Positions 1 through 7,444 of a DNA stretch of 26,424 nucleotides are shown here, piece after piece. The notes beneath the pieces are model-generated. The model made no database searches. It was not told the DNA's origin and worked only from the letters and a program-made list of their open reading frames with translations. Source of the DNA: an uncultured Butyricicoccus sp. (GTDB taxonomy: Bacteria > Bacillota > Clostridia > Oscillospirales > Butyricicoccaceae); contig CAJUDU010000030.1 of NCBI GenBank assembly GCA_910584935.1, positions 1 to 26,424 of the forward strand, written 5' to 3'. Position 1 is the first letter of the stretch. Every line of letters starts with the position of its first letter. A program made the translations under genes and the position numbers.

Positions 1-59
1 GGATGATGACAACGTTAACGGAATATTCCCTGGAACTGTTTGAACTCATGAAAGCGTGA
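1..59 (+). CDS. fliQ: FliQ, C-terminal fragment (flagellar type III export apparatus)
   Basis: An open frame enters from the left edge and ends at TGA 57-59. The last 18 residues read MMTTLTEYSLELFELMKA, which resembles the C-terminus of FliQ, the small two-helix inner-membrane protein of the flagellar export gate. The call rests mainly on position: the stop is six bases before the fliR start, and the fliP-fliQ-fliR order is close to universal. The rest of the gene lies outside the window, so no domain can be checked. Confidence 0.7.
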   Translation, partial: MMTTLTEYSLELFELMKA

Positions 60-65
60 TAACCT

Positions 66-836
66 ATGATTGATTGGGATCGTCTGACCCTTTTCCTGTA
101 TATTATAATGCGGATGTCTGGGTTTATTTTGCTAAACCCCCTGTTTGGCAGAAGCAATGTCCCTGGCATTTATAAAGCTGGCATGATTATGATGCTTTCG
201 GTTGTTGTTGGTTCCATTTATCCCGAACGCATTGCGACACCGGCGACAATTTTAGAATTTGTCGTAATTATGTGCCTGGAATTTGCCGTTGGCTTGCTGA
301 TTGCAGTGATTATGCAGATTTTCTTCTATATCCCAGAACAGGCGGGCGAAGTCGTGGATACCCAGATGGGTATGAGTATGGCAAGGGCTTATGACGCCGG
401 TTCCCAATCTTCATCGACATCTACCGCCAGCTTGCTGCGTATTTTGATGATGCTGCTGTTTTTCGCGGCAAATGGACACCATACATTGCTGCGTATTTTG
501 CTGACGTCAGGTGACATTGTGCCGTTTGGGTCGGCAGCGTTTGGCGATGCGGCGGCAAATTATGTGGTGCAGATGTTCGCGGAATGTACACTGATGGCAG
601 TGAAACTCTGTTTGCCAATCCTCGCAACTGAACTGATGGGTCAGGTTGGCATGGGGATTTTGATGAAGGTTATCCCGCAAATCAATGTATTTGCAATCAA
701 TATTGAACTAAAAGTAATTATTGGGCTTGTGATGCTGCTGATGATGGTATCCCCATTCAGCGAATTTTTATTGGGCGTGGAATCAACCATGCTGGATTCG
801 CTTGAATATGCCCTCACAACAATAGCAGCTGGATAG
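66..836 (+). CDS. fliR: Flagellar biosynthesis protein FliR
   Basis: A 256-residue, very hydrophobic protein with about six membrane segments, the usual size for FliR. FliR forms the export gate of the flagellar type III secretion system with FliP and FliQ in the inner membrane. The N-terminal stretch RMSGFILLNPLFG and the polar run around residues 95-120 (PEQAGEVVDTQMGMSMA) are typical of the family. The start follows the fliQ stop after six bases with no good ribosome site, so translational coupling to fliQ is likely. In some clostridia FliR is fused to FlhB. Here the protein ends at the normal FliR length with a stop at 834-836, and no FlhB sequence follows before flhA. Confidence 0.93.
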   Translation: MIDWDRLTLFLYIIMRMSGFILLNPLFGRSNVPGIYKAGMIMMLSVVVGSIYPERIATPATILEFVVIMCLEFAVGLLIAVIMQIFFYIPEQAGEVVDTQMGMSMARAYDAGSQSSSTSTASLLRILMMLLFFAANGHHTLLRILLTSGDIVPFGSAAFGDAAANYVVQMFAECTLMAVKLCLPILATELMGQVGMGILMKVIPQINVFAINIELKVIIGLVMLLMMVSPFSEFLLGVESTMLDSLEYALTTIAAG

Positions 837-848
837 AACAGTTTTCCC

Positions 849-865
849 TCCGCGCAGTGCGCGGA
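849..865 (+). other. Perfect GC-rich hairpin between fliR and flhA
   Basis: A 7-bp perfect stem (TCCGCGC paired with GCGCGGA) with a 3-base loop lies just after the fliR stop and before the flhA ribosome site. No T-run follows, so it is not a classical terminator. It sits where flhB is found in most flagellar operons. It may be an mRNA processing or stability element, or only a trace of rearrangement. Confidence 0.5.
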
Positions 866-896
866 AATATACAAAATTTGAGGAAGGAGGAAGCAG

Positions 897-2993
897 ATGA
901 GGCGCTTGTTAAACAATGCAATTTCCCTTTTTGTTGTTATTATTGTTCTGTTCCTGATCCTTCCTCTGCCGCCATTCTTGCTGGACGTGCTGCTGGTTAT
1001 TAACATTGCGCTGTCCATCATGATTTTGCTGATTACCATGAATATCGCGGAAGCGTTGGAATTTTCAATCTTCCCCTCGCTGCTGCTGATTACCACGCTG
1101 CTCCGACTGGGCATGAACGTGTCCTCAACCCGTTTGATTTTGTCAAACGGCGGCTATGCCGGCGATGTTATCGCCGCATTTGGGCAGCTCATTACCAGTG
1201 GTAATGTGGTCATTGGTTTTATCATTTTCTTCATTATCGTGCTGGTACAGTTTATTGTTATCACCAAAGGCGCGGAACGTGTTGCTGAAGTTGCCGCACG
1301 TTTCACCCTTGACGCAATGCCTGGCAAACAGATGGCGATTGATGCGGACTTGAATACAGGGCTGATTGATGAACAGGAAGCCCGTGTGCGCCGCGCCAAA
1401 ATTCAGAAGGAAGCCGATTTCTACGGCGCAATGGACGGCGCAACCAAAATCGTTAAAGGCGATGCGGTTATGTCGCTGATTATCACGCTGATTAACTTAA
1501 TTGGCGGTATCCTCATCGGTATGGTGCAGGGCGGCAGTGATATTTCTACGGTTTTGCAGGTGTATTCCACCGCAACCATCGGTGATGGCTTGGTTTCCCA
1601 GTTGCCGGCACTGATGATTTCCACCGCAACTGGTATGATTGTCACCCGTTCGGTTTCCGAAGGGAGCCTCAATACCGATGTCCTGACTCAGTTCACCGCA
1701 CAGCCGCGTGCGATTATGGTGGCAGGCGCAGCGCTGGTTTTCCTCGCGCTGATGCCAAATACCCCACACGTACCGCTGGTGATTGTTGCAATTATTCTGT
1801 TTGTTTTGAGTTTCCTCATCAGCCGTCGGATGCGTGCGCAGGAAGCTCAGCAAATTGCCCAGCAGGTGCAGGAAGCTGCACCCGTGCAGCAAGCACCCCC
1901 ATCAGAAACTGACTATTATAAAGATATCAGCAATGTTTATTCACTGCTGACGGTTGAACCGATTGAAATGGAAGTCGGTTACAGCCTTATCCCGCTGGTC
2001 GATGAGAACAGCGGCGGCAAGCTGATTAATCGGATTGTCATATTCCGGCGGCAGTATGCACAGGAAATGGGTTTTGTTATCCCAACTGTGCGCCTGCATG
2101 ACGGCTCTATGCTGGGCACAAACCAATATATTGTCCGTATTAAGGGTGAGGAAGTTGCCAAAGGCGAAATCCTTGTGGATTATTTCCTAGCACTCGAACC
2201 GCCCAACCCGCTTGGCGAAATTGATGGCATTGAAACGATTGAACCGGCATATGGAATCCCATCCCGCTGGATTTTGCCGGAAAATAAGGAAACGGCAGAA
2301 ATTTATGGTTATACCGTCATTGACCCGCTTTCGGTTATGCTGACCCATTTGTCTGAAACCATTAAGCAGCACGCATATGAATTACTGACGCGGACAGAAA
2401 CCATCCAGCTTGTCGAAAACTTGAAAAAAACATCCCCGGAACTTGTGGAGGAAGCCTGCCCCGCAATTGTGTCGTATGCACTGCTCGAAAAAGTGCTACG
2501 TAACCTTTTGATGGAAGGTGTCCCCATCCGTGATATGGTGACCATACTCGAAACCATCGTTGACGCCATGGCAACCACCCGCGACCCGGATTTAATTACC
2601 GAAAGCGTGCGCAGTGCGCTCAGCCGTACCATTACCCGCAGTTTCTGTGAAAATGGGCAGCTTCGTGTCATTACGCTTGATTCTGATGTGGAACGCCGGG
2701 TTGTTTCCTCGCTCACTAAAAATGACCATGGCATTTACCTGTCCATGGGGCCGGATTTGCTCCAGCCAATGATTTCTCAGATTGCGGAAAGCCTGCCCAA
2801 ATTCGCAGAACTCGGCGCACAGCCTATTCTGCTCACCAGCCAGGTCATCCGTATTTACCTCAGCCGTCTGCTGCGGCAGTATTTCCCCAACCTATGTGTG
2901 CTTGCTTTCAATGAAATTGTCGGCTCAGCACAAATCCAGGCGATTGGGAATGTCACTGTGCCAGTACCCGGGAAGAAGGCGGCAGGCTTATGA
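897..2993 (+). CDS. flhA: Flagellar biosynthesis protein FlhA
   Basis: A 698-residue protein of normal FlhA length. Residues 1-320 contain about eight membrane helices. The FHIPEP-family signature lies near residues 123-160 (ITKGAERVAEVAARF, then DAMPGKQMAIDADLNTG), followed by a linker rich in Q and A near residues 310-340 and the large cytoplasmic domain. FlhA forms the nonameric export gate that docks chaperone-substrate complexes. The ATG follows a strong AGGAAGGAGG site. The stop overlaps the sigma factor start (ATGA at 2990-2993), so the two are translationally coupled. flhB is missing upstream and flhF/flhG are missing downstream, unlike the Bacillus and most clostridial orders. Confidence 0.97.
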   Translation: MRRLLNNAISLFVVIIVLFLILPLPPFLLDVLLVINIALSIMILLITMNIAEALEFSIFPSLLLITTLLRLGMNVSSTRLILSNGGYAGDVIAAFGQLITSGNVVIGFIIFFIIVLVQFIVITKGAERVAEVAARFTLDAMPGKQMAIDADLNTGLIDEQEARVRRAKIQKEADFYGAMDGATKIVKGDAVMSLIITLINLIGGILIGMVQGGSDISTVLQVYSTATIGDGLVSQLPALMISTATGMIVTRSVSEGSLNTDVLTQFTAQPRAIMVAGAALVFLALMPNTPHVPLVIVAIILFVLSFLISRRMRAQEAQQIAQQVQEAAPVQQAPPSETDYYKDISNVYSLLTVEPIEMEVGYSLIPLVDENSGGKLINRIVIFRRQYAQEMGFVIPTVRLHDGSMLGTNQYIVRIKGEEVAKGEILVDYFLALEPPNPLGEIDGIETIEPAYGIPSRWILPENKETAEIYGYTVIDPLSVMLTHLSETIKQHAYELLTRTETIQLVENLKKTSPELVEEACPAIVSYALLEKVLRNLLMEGVPIRDMVTILETIVDAMATTRDPDLITESVRSALSRTITRSFCENGQLRVITLDSDVERRVVSSLTKNDHGIYLSMGPDLLQPMISQIAESLPKFAELGAQPILLTSQVIRIYLSRLLRQYFPNLCVLAFNEIVGSAQIQAIGNVTVPVPGKKAAGL

Positions 2994-3763
2994 GGGCTGC
3001 TGTACAAGAGGCGTTCGCCCACCAGACAACCGAGGAGCTTTTTCAGGAATATCTGCAAAGCCGGCGGGAGGACGTGAAATGGGAAATCGTCCTGCGGTAT
3101 AGCGGCATGATTAAAAGCATTGCGCTGCGGCTTCAGGATGTTTATTGCAGCTTTGCACAGCTTGATGATATTATCAATGAAGGGCTAATCACCCTTGCGG
3201 ATGCGGTGGAACGTTATGACCCAGGAAAAGGTTCTTTTGAAACCTATGCGTCCATCCGCGTGCGCGGCATGATTATCGATTATGCAAAAAAACAAGACTG
3301 GGTTGCCAGCTCGGTGCGCAAACGGGTGCAGAAAATCGAGCAGGCAACCATAGAACTAACCAATACGCTGGGACGGGAACCAACCGAACAGGAGGTTGCC
3401 AGCCACCTCAATTTAACCCTTGCGCAGTACCGGCGGGCAATCGGCATTTCTTTCACCCGCAATATCATTTCGCTGGAGGAACTGCTGGAAAAAAATTGTG
3501 AGCATTGGGCAGTCAGCACCGACCGTGACCCTGCCCATCCTGAAGATGAGCTTCAGCGCAATGAGCTGATTTCTGTGATGGCGGAAGCCATTTCCTCACT
3601 GGATAAAAATGAACAGCTTGTGTTGTCGCTTTACCATGAACAGGATCTCAAGCGCACTGAAATTGCGTCTGTGCTTGGCGTCAGTCCAGTGCGGGTTTCC
3701 CAGATACATACCCGGGCACTGCGCAAACTACGGGAGCTGCTTTCCCAGTATATAAACGAATGA
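2990..3763 (+). CDS. fliA: RNA polymerase sigma-28 factor (FliA/SigD/WhiG family)
   Basis: A 257-residue sigma-70-family protein. Region 2 spans about residues 25-110, with the core-binding and -10 recognition motifs (FAQLDDIINEG, FETYASIRVRGMIIDYAKK). Region 3 is at about 115-165 and region 4 at about 205-252, with the helix-turn-helix KRTEIASVLGVSPVRVSQIHTR. Length and the RVRGxxxD motif match the flagellar sigma-28 group rather than SigB/SigF types. It directs RNA polymerase to late flagellar and chemotaxis promoters. It overlaps the flhA stop by four bases (ATGA). No anti-sigma factor (flgM) is in the window. Confidence 0.92.
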   Translation: MRAAVQEAFAHQTTEELFQEYLQSRREDVKWEIVLRYSGMIKSIALRLQDVYCSFAQLDDIINEGLITLADAVERYDPGKGSFETYASIRVRGMIIDYAKKQDWVASSVRKRVQKIEQATIELTNTLGREPTEQEVASHLNLTLAQYRRAIGISFTRNIISLEELLEKNCEHWAVSTDRDPAHPEDELQRNELISVMAEAISSLDKNEQLVLSLYHEQDLKRTEIASVLGVSPVRVSQIHTRALRKLRELLSQYINE

Positions 3764-3792
3764 AAAACCAACCATAAGGAAGGAACAATGTC

Positions 3793-4551
3793 ATGTTTAA
3801 GGGCTTTTACAACTTGACGTCAGGGATGCTCACCCATGGTAAAAACCTGAACGTCATTTCCAACAATATGGCGAATGTCGCAACAAACGGTTTCAAAGCG
3901 GATTATTTTACAGGGCAGACCTTTCAGGATGTCCTTTGGAGCCGCGTTGGCAACAAGGATAAAGAATATATCGACTTGGGACAGCAAAGTTTTATCACCG
4001 CGCCCAGCCAGCTTTATACCGACTATACCCAGGGGACATTTGACCCGACTGAAAACCCGCTTGACTTTGCGATTGAAGGCGAAAATTGTTATTTTGCCGT
4101 ACAGGGCGCAGATGGGCAGCGAGCATATACCCGTGCGGGCGCGTTTACGCTGGATAATGAAGGCTATTTGACATTGCCCGGCTTTGGACGCGTGCTGGAT
4201 GACCAAGGGCGCGAAATCTACCTTGTCACTGACAAGATACGCGGCGATGATTACGGCGGCTTGTATATGGAACAAGGCGGCGGTTTTCTGGGGCGTATTG
4301 GCGTATACCAGTTCCCAGAGGACAACCAGCCCATTAAAGCCGAAAACGGTTTGTTTACCGGCGGCGGCAATCCTGAAGTGACCACAACCGTCAAAGTACA
4401 CCAGGGGATGTTGGAACGCGCTAATGTCAATTTGATCCAGCAGATGGTACGCATGATTTCTACCCAGCGCGCCTATCAGAGCGCCGCGCAAGTGACTAAA
4501 ATGTATGACCAGGTGATGACCAAGGCAACCACAGACCTTGGACGGATGTAA
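3793..4551 (+). CDS. flgF: Flagellar basal-body rod protein, FlgF/FlhO type
   Basis: A 252-residue protein with the flagellar rod N-terminal motif at about residues 18-35 (KNLNVISNNMANVATNGFK) and the C-terminal motif near 215-250 (NVNLIQQMVRMISTQRAYQSAAQ). Both termini form the coiled coils that pack into the rod. No signal peptide is present, as expected for a substrate of the flagellar export system. The start at 3793 has AAGGAAGGA eight bases upstream. The next gene is a close relative, the usual flhO-flhP (flgF-flgG) tandem of Firmicutes. Which of the pair is the proximal or distal rod subunit cannot be settled by eye. Confidence 0.88.
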   Translation: MFKGFYNLTSGMLTHGKNLNVISNNMANVATNGFKADYFTGQTFQDVLWSRVGNKDKEYIDLGQQSFITAPSQLYTDYTQGTFDPTENPLDFAIEGENCYFAVQGADGQRAYTRAGAFTLDNEGYLTLPGFGRVLDDQGREIYLVTDKIRGDDYGGLYMEQGGGFLGRIGVYQFPEDNQPIKAENGLFTGGGNPEVTTTVKVHQGMLERANVNLIQQMVRMISTQRAYQSAAQVTKMYDQVMTKATTDLGRM

Positions 4552-4575
4552 GGCAAAAAGGGGAGTGGCTGATTT

Positions 4576-5301
4576 ATGGATATGTCATTTTATACCGCGG
4601 CAGTCGGTGCAGAACAGCAGCAAAAACGGCTGGATGTTTTGGGCAATAACATTGCAAATGTCAATACCTATGGCTTTACGGCCAAACGCCCAGTATTCAC
4701 CGCGCTGATGTACGATTTCATCAATGGTGTGGATAATGCGCAGCTCCAGCGTGGCTGCGGCGCTTATATGTCTGCGGCAACCACCAGCTTTGCAAACCGC
4801 GGCACCCACCAGACCGGCCGCCCGCTGGATTATGCCATTGATGGCGACGGCTTCTTTGCCTTGTGGGACCCTGCAACCGAAGAATATTCCTATACCCGTG
4901 ATGGTTCCTTCACCATGTCGGAATTCCTCATCCAGAACGAACAAGGGGAAAACGAAACCCATTGGTATCTGTCTGACGGTATGGGGCGGTTCGTGCTGAG
5001 CAATGAAGGGCGGCTGATTGATGTCGAGGATCAGGAAAAAGAACAGCCAGTCGGCATTTTTGATTTTATCAATACCGATGGGATGTTGAGCGTTGGCGAT
5101 AACCGGTTTGTGCCAGTGGAAAAGAATGGCCAGGTACAGCTTGGTACCGGCAAGCTGGTGCAAAAGCACATACAGGCGTCCAACACAGACCTTGCCACCG
5201 AATTGGTCGGCGTGATTGAGGCGCAGCGCTCTTTTACCTATGCGCTGAAAATGGTGCAGACATCAGATGAAATTACAACAACCGTCAATAACCTGCGTTA
5301 A
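4576..5301 (+). CDS. flgG: Flagellar basal-body rod protein, FlgG/FlhP type
   Basis: A 241-residue rod-hook family protein, paralogous to the gene before it. It has the N-terminal rod motif at residues 18-34 (KRLDVLGNNIANVNTYGF), the central FlgE/F/G segment (LDYAIDGDGFFALWDP near residue 95) and the C-terminal motif (NTDLATELVGVIEAQRSFTYALKMVQTSDE). It is slightly shorter than enteric FlgG (~260 residues) but complete. GGGGAG lies about ten bases before the ATG. It is likely exported through the FlhA/FliR gate encoded upstream and assembles into the distal rod. Confidence 0.88.
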   Translation: MDMSFYTAAVGAEQQQKRLDVLGNNIANVNTYGFTAKRPVFTALMYDFINGVDNAQLQRGCGAYMSAATTSFANRGTHQTGRPLDYAIDGDGFFALWDPATEEYSYTRDGSFTMSEFLIQNEQGENETHWYLSDGMGRFVLSNEGRLIDVEDQEKEQPVGIFDFINTDGMLSVGDNRFVPVEKNGQVQLGTGKLVQKHIQASNTDLATELVGVIEAQRSFTYALKMVQTSDEITTTVNNLR

Positions 5302-5307
5302 TACGGG

Positions 5308-5365
5308 CTTGGCAATACGGCGCCCGTGAGCGGGCGCACATAACATAAAACTGGCATTTGCCAAG
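5308..5365 (+). promoter_or_regulatory. Two-tier hairpin covering the cheC ribosome-binding site
   Basis: An outer 8-bp perfect inverted repeat (CTTGGCAA at 5308-5315, TTGCCAAG at 5358-5365) encloses an inner 7-bp perfect GC stem (GCGCCCG at 5320-5326, CGGGCGC at 5331-5337, loop TGAG). The 3' arm of the outer stem runs into the AAGGGAGA ribosome site of cheC (from about 5363). Folding could therefore limit cheC translation or stabilise mRNA ends. The structure is read directly from the sequence; the regulatory role is inferred. Confidence 0.5.
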
Positions 5366-5376
5366 GGAGAAATGCT

Positions 5377-6000
5377 ATGAATATCAAAAATTATGAGGAT
5401 TTGAGCGAGCTGGAGATTGATACCCTGCGGGAAATCGGCAGCATCGGCACAGGCAATGCGGCAACCGCGCTTTCCCAGATGTTGGGCAGAGAAATCCGCA
5501 TCACGCTGCCTGAAGTCCGCATTATGGGCTATAACGAAGCAATCGATTGGATCGGCGGGCCTGAAGTGATCACCGCAGGGGTGCTGGTCAGCATCAGCGG
5601 CGAAATCAACGGCATTATGCTGGCTGTGCAGCCGCTGGAATTTGTCAACCTTATCATGGAAACCATGCTGGACAAATCGCTTGCGGATTATACCGAAATG
5701 GGCGACATGGAACGTTCTGCCCTGATTGAAATCGGGAATATCATGATTTCCACCTTTATCAATGCGCTGTCCGGGCTGGCTGGAATGTCGCTCGAGTTGA
5801 CAGTGCCAAGTATGTCCATTGATATGCAGGGGGCGTTGCTGGCGGTTCCGATGGCGGCATATGGCGGGCAGACCGATTACCTGATGACGATTGGCGCGAA
5901 TTTTATTGCCGCCAATAAGGAAGTGCCCTGCCAGCTGCTGCTTTCGCCGGATATCCGTTCCCTGAACCATCTTTTAAGAAAGCTGGGGGTTGAAGAATGA
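5377..6000 (+). CDS. cheC: Chemotaxis protein CheC (CheY-P phosphatase)
   Basis: A 207-residue CheC/FliY-family protein that dephosphorylates CheY-P and binds CheD. The family has two pseudo-symmetric active sites of form ExxN. The second is intact (E118-IG-N121 in ALIEIGNIMIS). In the first the Asn is replaced by Ser (E19-IG-S22 in LREIGSIGTGNAATAL). Each is followed by the expected downstream Pro segment (LPEVRIM, VPSMSID). In Bacillus subtilis the second site is the more important, so the protein is probably active. Its stop overlaps the cheD start (ATGA), consistent with making the CheC-CheD complex. AAGGGA precedes the ATG inside a hairpin. Confidence 0.92.
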   Translation: MNIKNYEDLSELEIDTLREIGSIGTGNAATALSQMLGREIRITLPEVRIMGYNEAIDWIGGPEVITAGVLVSISGEINGIMLAVQPLEFVNLIMETMLDKSLADYTEMGDMERSALIEIGNIMISTFINALSGLAGMSLELTVPSMSIDMQGALLAVPMAAYGGQTDYLMTIGANFIAANKEVPCQLLLSPDIRSLNHLLRKLGVEE

Positions 6001-6488
6001 TTAGTGGGTCGAAGCCAACGGTGGTTGGAATCGCCGATATGAAAATGGCACAAAACGGCGGGAAACTCATCACCTATGCGCTTGGCTCCTGCATCGGGCT
6101 TTGCTTTTATGACCCAAGGCTAAAGCTCGCTGCGCTGCTGCATATTATGTTGCCGCTGAATATGGAAACCGGGCGGAAAAACCCTTTGAAATACGCGGAC
6201 AGCGGCATCCGTGAAACCCTGCGGGCCATGGAGGCAAAAGGCGCCCTGCGCAGCCGCATTGTCGTCAAAGCCGCAGGCGGCGCAAAGATGTTTGATGTCG
6301 GCGGCAAAGGGAGTCTTGGGAATATCGGTCAGCGGAATATTGAAAGCGTCCGCATGGTGCTGAAAAAAGAAGGCCTGCGCCTGATTGCGGAAGACGTAGG
6401 TGGTTCGGTAGCGCGGACGCTGCTGTTTGACTCGGATACCGGCATGGCAACCGTCCAGTCTTATGGCAAACCGCATATGACAATTTAA
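5997..6488 (+). CDS. cheD: Chemoreceptor glutamine deamidase CheD
   Basis: A 163-residue CheD. The Cys-His-Thr triad is visible with family spacing: T26, C32 in YALGSCIGL and H49 in LLHIMLP. The second half (AAGGAKMFD, GNIGQRN, EDVGGSVARTL) also matches the family. CheD deamidates glutamines on chemoreceptors and binds CheC, increasing its phosphatase activity. The start overlaps the cheC stop by four bases. No chemoreceptor gene lies in the window, so its substrates are encoded elsewhere. Confidence 0.95.
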   Translation: MISGSKPTVVGIADMKMAQNGGKLITYALGSCIGLCFYDPRLKLAALLHIMLPLNMETGRKNPLKYADSGIRETLRAMEAKGALRSRIVVKAAGGAKMFDVGGKGSLGNIGQRNIESVRMVLKKEGLRLIAEDVGGSVARTLLFDSDTGMATVQSYGKPHMTI

Positions 6489-6508
6489 CGGAAGGGGCGT
6501 GTCTGTCA

Positions 6509-7423
6509 ATGGCCGCAGCAAAAAATGAAATCCTGCTGGAATCCGGCACAAATGAAATTGAAATCATGGAATTTACCATTTCTGATGTCCTTTATGGCAT
6601 CAATGTAGCAAAGGTAAAGGAAATCATGATTGCCCAGCCGGTTAAGTTCATGCCGCATACCCACCCTGCGGTGGAAGGCATCTATAAACCGCGTGATATC
6701 GTTATCACAGTGATTAACCTGCCCAGATATCTTGGCGATGCCAACAGCGAAGCTGGCGAAAAGGATTTGTTCATTGTGACAAACTTTAACCATATGAATA
6801 TTGCTTTCCGCGTACATACCGTGGTAGGCATTCGCCGTATTTCCTGGATGGATATTCAGAAACCGGATAAAACCATTAGCGGCGACAACGAAGGCGTTGC
6901 CACAGGCATTGCCCAATGTGATGGGCGGCTGGTGACCATTTTGGATTTTGAAAAAATCGTTGCTGAAATCGCACCTGAAACATCTATCCAGATGGAGGAA
7001 ATTGACCAGCTCGGCCCGCGCAAAAATAACAAGGCGCCAATCCTGATTGCCGAAGATTCCATCCTGCTGTCCCATATGATCCGCGATGCGTTGAACCGTG
7101 CGGGCTATACCAACCTCAGTATGTTCGGCAATGGGCGCGAATTATGGGATCACCTGTGCGAGAGCGAACGCAAAGGTACCATAGATCAAGATGTGTCGCT
7201 GATTATCACCGACATTGAAATGCCACAGATGGACGGGCACCGCCTGACCAAGCTGGTCAAAGAACATCCCGCCTTCAAGCAGATACCGCTGATTATTTTC
7301 TCCTCGCTGATTACCGATGAAATGCGCATCAAAGGTAAGGAGCTGGGAGCAGATGAACAGCTGAGTAAACCGGAAATCGGGCATCTGGTTTCGATTATGG
7401 ACCACCTGCTTGGACGGGAATAA
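6509..7423 (+). CDS. cheV: CheV-type chemotaxis coupling protein (CheW-receiver fusion)
   Basis: A 304-residue protein with two domains. Residues ~14-160 form a CheW-like domain (IEIMEFTISDVLYGINVAKV, HPAVEGIYKPRDIVITVINL). Residues ~175-304 form a receiver domain with the acidic pocket E182/D183 in LIAEDS, the phospho-acceptor D235 in IITDIEMPQMDG, S265/S266 in FSS and K287 in LSKPE. CheV couples receptors to CheA and adapts by its own phosphorylation. GGAAGGGGCG lies upstream. It follows cheD by 20 bases in the same operon. All receiver residues needed for phosphorylation are present. cheA, cheW, cheB and cheY are not in the window. Confidence 0.92.
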   Translation: MAAAKNEILLESGTNEIEIMEFTISDVLYGINVAKVKEIMIAQPVKFMPHTHPAVEGIYKPRDIVITVINLPRYLGDANSEAGEKDLFIVTNFNHMNIAFRVHTVVGIRRISWMDIQKPDKTISGDNEGVATGIAQCDGRLVTILDFEKIVAEIAPETSIQMEEIDQLGPRKNNKAPILIAEDSILLSHMIRDALNRAGYTNLSMFGNGRELWDHLCESERKGTIDQDVSLIITDIEMPQMDGHRLTKLVKEHPAFKQIPLIIFSSLITDEMRIKGKELGADEQLSKPEIGHLVSIMDHLLGRE

Positions 7424-7444
7424 GGGATAAGGAGAGCAGTACTT

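Noticed and set aside
66..836. FliR-FlhB fusion as in some clostridia
   Set aside because: The frame stops at normal FliR length and no FlhB motif (such as NPTH) is found in any frame before flhA.
3820..4491. Long minus-strand open frame opposite the flgF-type gene
   Set aside because: It lies wholly inside a well-supported gene on the other strand, has no ribosome site, and its protein shows no family motif.
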